A stretch of 64,000 bases of DNA, taken from positions 58,661 through 122,660 of the forward strand of contig LMZS01000028.1 in NCBI GenBank assembly GCA_001567085.1, given 5' to 3'. Each line of letters begins with the position of its first letter. Within the stretch, counting starts at the first letter, position 1. The notes beneath the pieces were generated by a model. That model had not been told where the DNA came from. It did no database searches and saw only the letters and a list, made by a program, of their open reading frames with translations. Origin of the DNA: Chloroflexi bacterium OLB15 (GTDB taxonomy: Bacteria; Chloroflexota; Anaerolineae; Aggregatilineales; Phototrophicaceae). The translations under genes and the position numbers were made by a program. Of this stretch, positions 62,423-64,000 are shown in pieces.

Positions 62423-64000
62423 ATGGCGCTTGCCGAAGGTCAGCAGCTCGGACAATACAAGATCATCGGCCAGATCGGTCATGGCGGTATGGCGACGATC
62501 TACCAAGCCTATCATGCGCGGCTGGATCGCTATGTCGCGATCAAAGTGCTGCATCAAGGCTTTCTACAAGACCCGAACTTTCTTGCCCGCTTTGAACGCG
62601 AAGCGCAGATCGTCGCCAAGTTGGAACACCCGAATATCGTGCCGATCTACGATTTTGCCGATGTGAACGGGCAGCCCTATCTGGTGATGAAATATGTTGC
62701 CGGGCAAACGTTAAAAGCCATTAACACCCAACACGGCGTTTCTCTCAACGAAATTTTGCGCATCATGCCGCCGATTGCTTCAGCGCTGGATTATGCCCAT
62801 CGCAGCGGCGTGCTGCACCGCGATATTAAGCCTTCAAACATCATCATTGGCGATGACGGCACCCCCTACCTGACCGATTTCGGCCTTGCGCGCATGGCGC
62901 AGTTGGGCGAAAGCACGCTCAGCGCCGATGTCATGCTAGGCACGCCAAATTACATCTCACCGGAACAGGCGATGGGGCGCAAAGATGTTGATGCCCGCAC
63001 CGATCTGTATTCATTGGGCGTGGTGCTGTACGAGTTGGTCACCGGGCAAGTGCCATTTAGCGCTGATACGCCCTATGCGGTGATCCATGATCACATCTAT
63101 AGCCAGCTGCCTGCGCCAAGCAGCATCAACCCGGAAATCCCGCCGCAAGTGGAAGCGGTGCTGATCAAGTCGCTGGCAAAAAACCCTGATGACCGTTATA
63201 GCAGCGCTGGCGAGATGATGACCGCCTTCGCGACAGCGGTGCGTAGTTCCGGCTTGCAATCGCTGCATGTTCAACCTCAAGCTGCACCTGATGAAGTGGA
63301 AACACCGAATGCTTCATCTTTCGATCCTTTTGATGCAGTGATTGACCAGATAGATGAAGAAGAGCAGCGTGATACGGTGGTATTGGATATGCCACCCTTG
63401 CCGCAAAAGCCTCAGCCGTCGGGCAAACACAACGTCAGCTTCAATGTGGATCAGGGCAAGATCGAGGCGCAGTTGCAGTGGGGCAACACGCAAAAATCAT
63501 GGCAGATTGCGACGGATAAGATAAATCAGCAGCTCAGCGATGCCGGAAAAATGGTGAGCGATGCGCTGCAAAACGCGGCTAGCAGCAGCCGTGAACCGGG
63601 CGAAAAACCCAAGAACAAGCCCAATCCCTGGAAAGAAGCGGGCGCGGCGCTGAAAGATGCCATCGAAGAAAATGTCGAGAGTTTGACCGGAGAAGATGGC
63701 CTGTATCTGGACACGCCTGAATCTGCGCGCAAACGCGCTGAAAAACAGGTCAATAAGCGCAAAGAGTTTGGCGCCCATCTGGCAGCGTTTGTGGCAGTCA
63801 ATGCGCTGCTCTGGGTGATTTATGCGGTGACTATGGGCGGGGGATTCCCATGGCCGCTGCTGGTGCTGTTCGGTTGGGGTTCCGGGTTACTGGCGCACAG
63901 CATCGAAACCTACTATGAAACTGGCAAGCGGGCTGCAAAAAAAACGCAGTCTATTTTCGATGCCTATTACCGGGCTTACGGGCCAAACTGGAATCGTCAA
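62423..64000 (+). CDS. PknB-type serine/threonine protein kinase with two-helix membrane domain (cut by window edge)
   Basis: Translation from the ATG at 62423 (GGAGG 7 nt upstream) gives 526 residues without a stop. The kinase domain has the Gly loop IGHGGMATIY, Lys41 in VAIKVL, HRDIKPSN with catalytic Asp134, TDFGLAR with Asp152, and GTPNYISPEQ. A linker with acidic and Lys-rich helices follows, then a membrane hairpin (FGAHLAAFVAVNALLWVIYAV and WPLLVLFGWGSGLLAHSI) of the 2TM type. It runs past the window end. The ligand-binding PASTA domains of PknB are absent in what is visible. Confidence 0.92.
   Translation, partial: MALAEGQQLGQYKIIGQIGHGGMATIYQAYHARLDRYVAIKVLHQGFLQDPNFLARFEREAQIVAKLEHPNIVPIYDFADVNGQPYLVMKYVAGQTLKAINTQHGVSLNEILRIMPPIASALDYAHRSGVLHRDIKPSNIIIGDDGTPYLTDFGLARMAQLGESTLSADVMLGTPNYISPEQAMGRKDVDARTDLYSLGVVLYELVTGQVPFSADTPYAVIHDHIYSQLPAPSSINPEIPPQVEAVLIKSLAKNPDDRYSSAGEMMTAFATAVRSSGLQSLHVQPQAAPDEVETPNASSFDPFDAVIDQIDEEEQRDTVVLDMPPLPQKPQPSGKHNVSFNVDQGKIEAQLQWGNTQKSWQIATDKINQQLSDAGKMVSDALQNAASSSREPGEKPKNKPNPWKEAGAALKDAIEENVESLTGEDGLYLDTPESARKRAEKQVNKRKEFGAHLAAFVAVNALLWVIYAVTMGGGFPWPLLVLFGWGSGLLAHSIETYYETGKRAAKKTQSIFDAYYRAYGPNWNRQ

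Overview
The window looks like one contiguous piece of a Chloroflexota chromosome, most likely an Anaerolineae-like aerobe. This is inference from gene content. It combines a System I cytochrome c maturation operon, a menaquinol-type bc complex with a fused cytochrome b, a two-gene methylmalonyl-CoA mutase, and many secreted proteins with Thr/Pro/Ala-rich linkers. Genes are densely packed on both strands, often with 4-nt overlaps. I see no tRNA, rRNA, CRISPR array, insertion sequence or prophage.

Layout. 1-2.3 kb: the N-terminal part of secA (cut by the window edge) and a small hypothetical gene. 2.4-6.0 kb: the glycine cleavage genes gcvH-gcvPA-gcvPB behind a promoter, a single-aptamer glycine riboswitch and a terminator; gcvPA carries a frameshift. 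6-9.8 kb: an orphan ImuB-like protein and secreted or DUF1684 proteins. 9.9-18.4 kb: a complete ccm operon (ccmE-F-H-G-I-like, a diheme lipoprotein, ccmA-B-C-D) with a perfect CRP-like palindrome at its promoter. 19.2-22.8 kb: Rieske protein, fused cytochrome b and a diheme cytochrome c. 23.1-25.3 kb: corA and a frameshifted rnd.

26-37.6 kb: methylmalonyl-CoA mutase large subunit, a striking every-third-residue-serine repeat protein, a membrane protein, a giant PDZ/GAF histidine kinase, a CLC family protein, the mutase B12-binding subunit, a frameshifted meaB, and prs. 37.7-40.8 kb: an SH3-domain protein, a processive GT2 glycosyltransferase and a GNAT enzyme. 40.8-46.3 kb: a sugar ABC transporter without an ATPase gene, divergent from iolD, which suggests inositol uptake and breakdown. 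46.4-52.4 kb: an alpha/beta hydrolase, a frameshifted GH5 glycosidase, a SnoaL-like protein, a TPR protein and two PD40 propellers. 52.8-56 kb: a 1050-residue SHMT-GcvT fusion that supplies the T-protein missing from the gcv operon. 56-64 kb: small proteins, a zinc-ribbon membrane protein, tsaD, a D-2-hydroxyacid dehydrogenase and the start of a PknB-like kinase.

The functions connect. Ccm proteins attach heme to the c-type cytochromes of the neighbouring bc complex. GcvH/PA/PB and the SHMT-GcvT fusion together cover the glycine-serine-one-carbon route, lacking only dihydrolipoamide dehydrogenase. MutA, the B12 subunit and MeaB form the propionyl-CoA to succinyl-CoA step. Four genes (gcvPA, rnd, meaB, GH5) are broken by single-frame shifts, at least two of them at homopolymers, so sequencing error is a serious possibility. 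The most unusual items are the xxS-repeat protein and the SHMT-GcvT fusion with an extra degenerate GcvT-like module.
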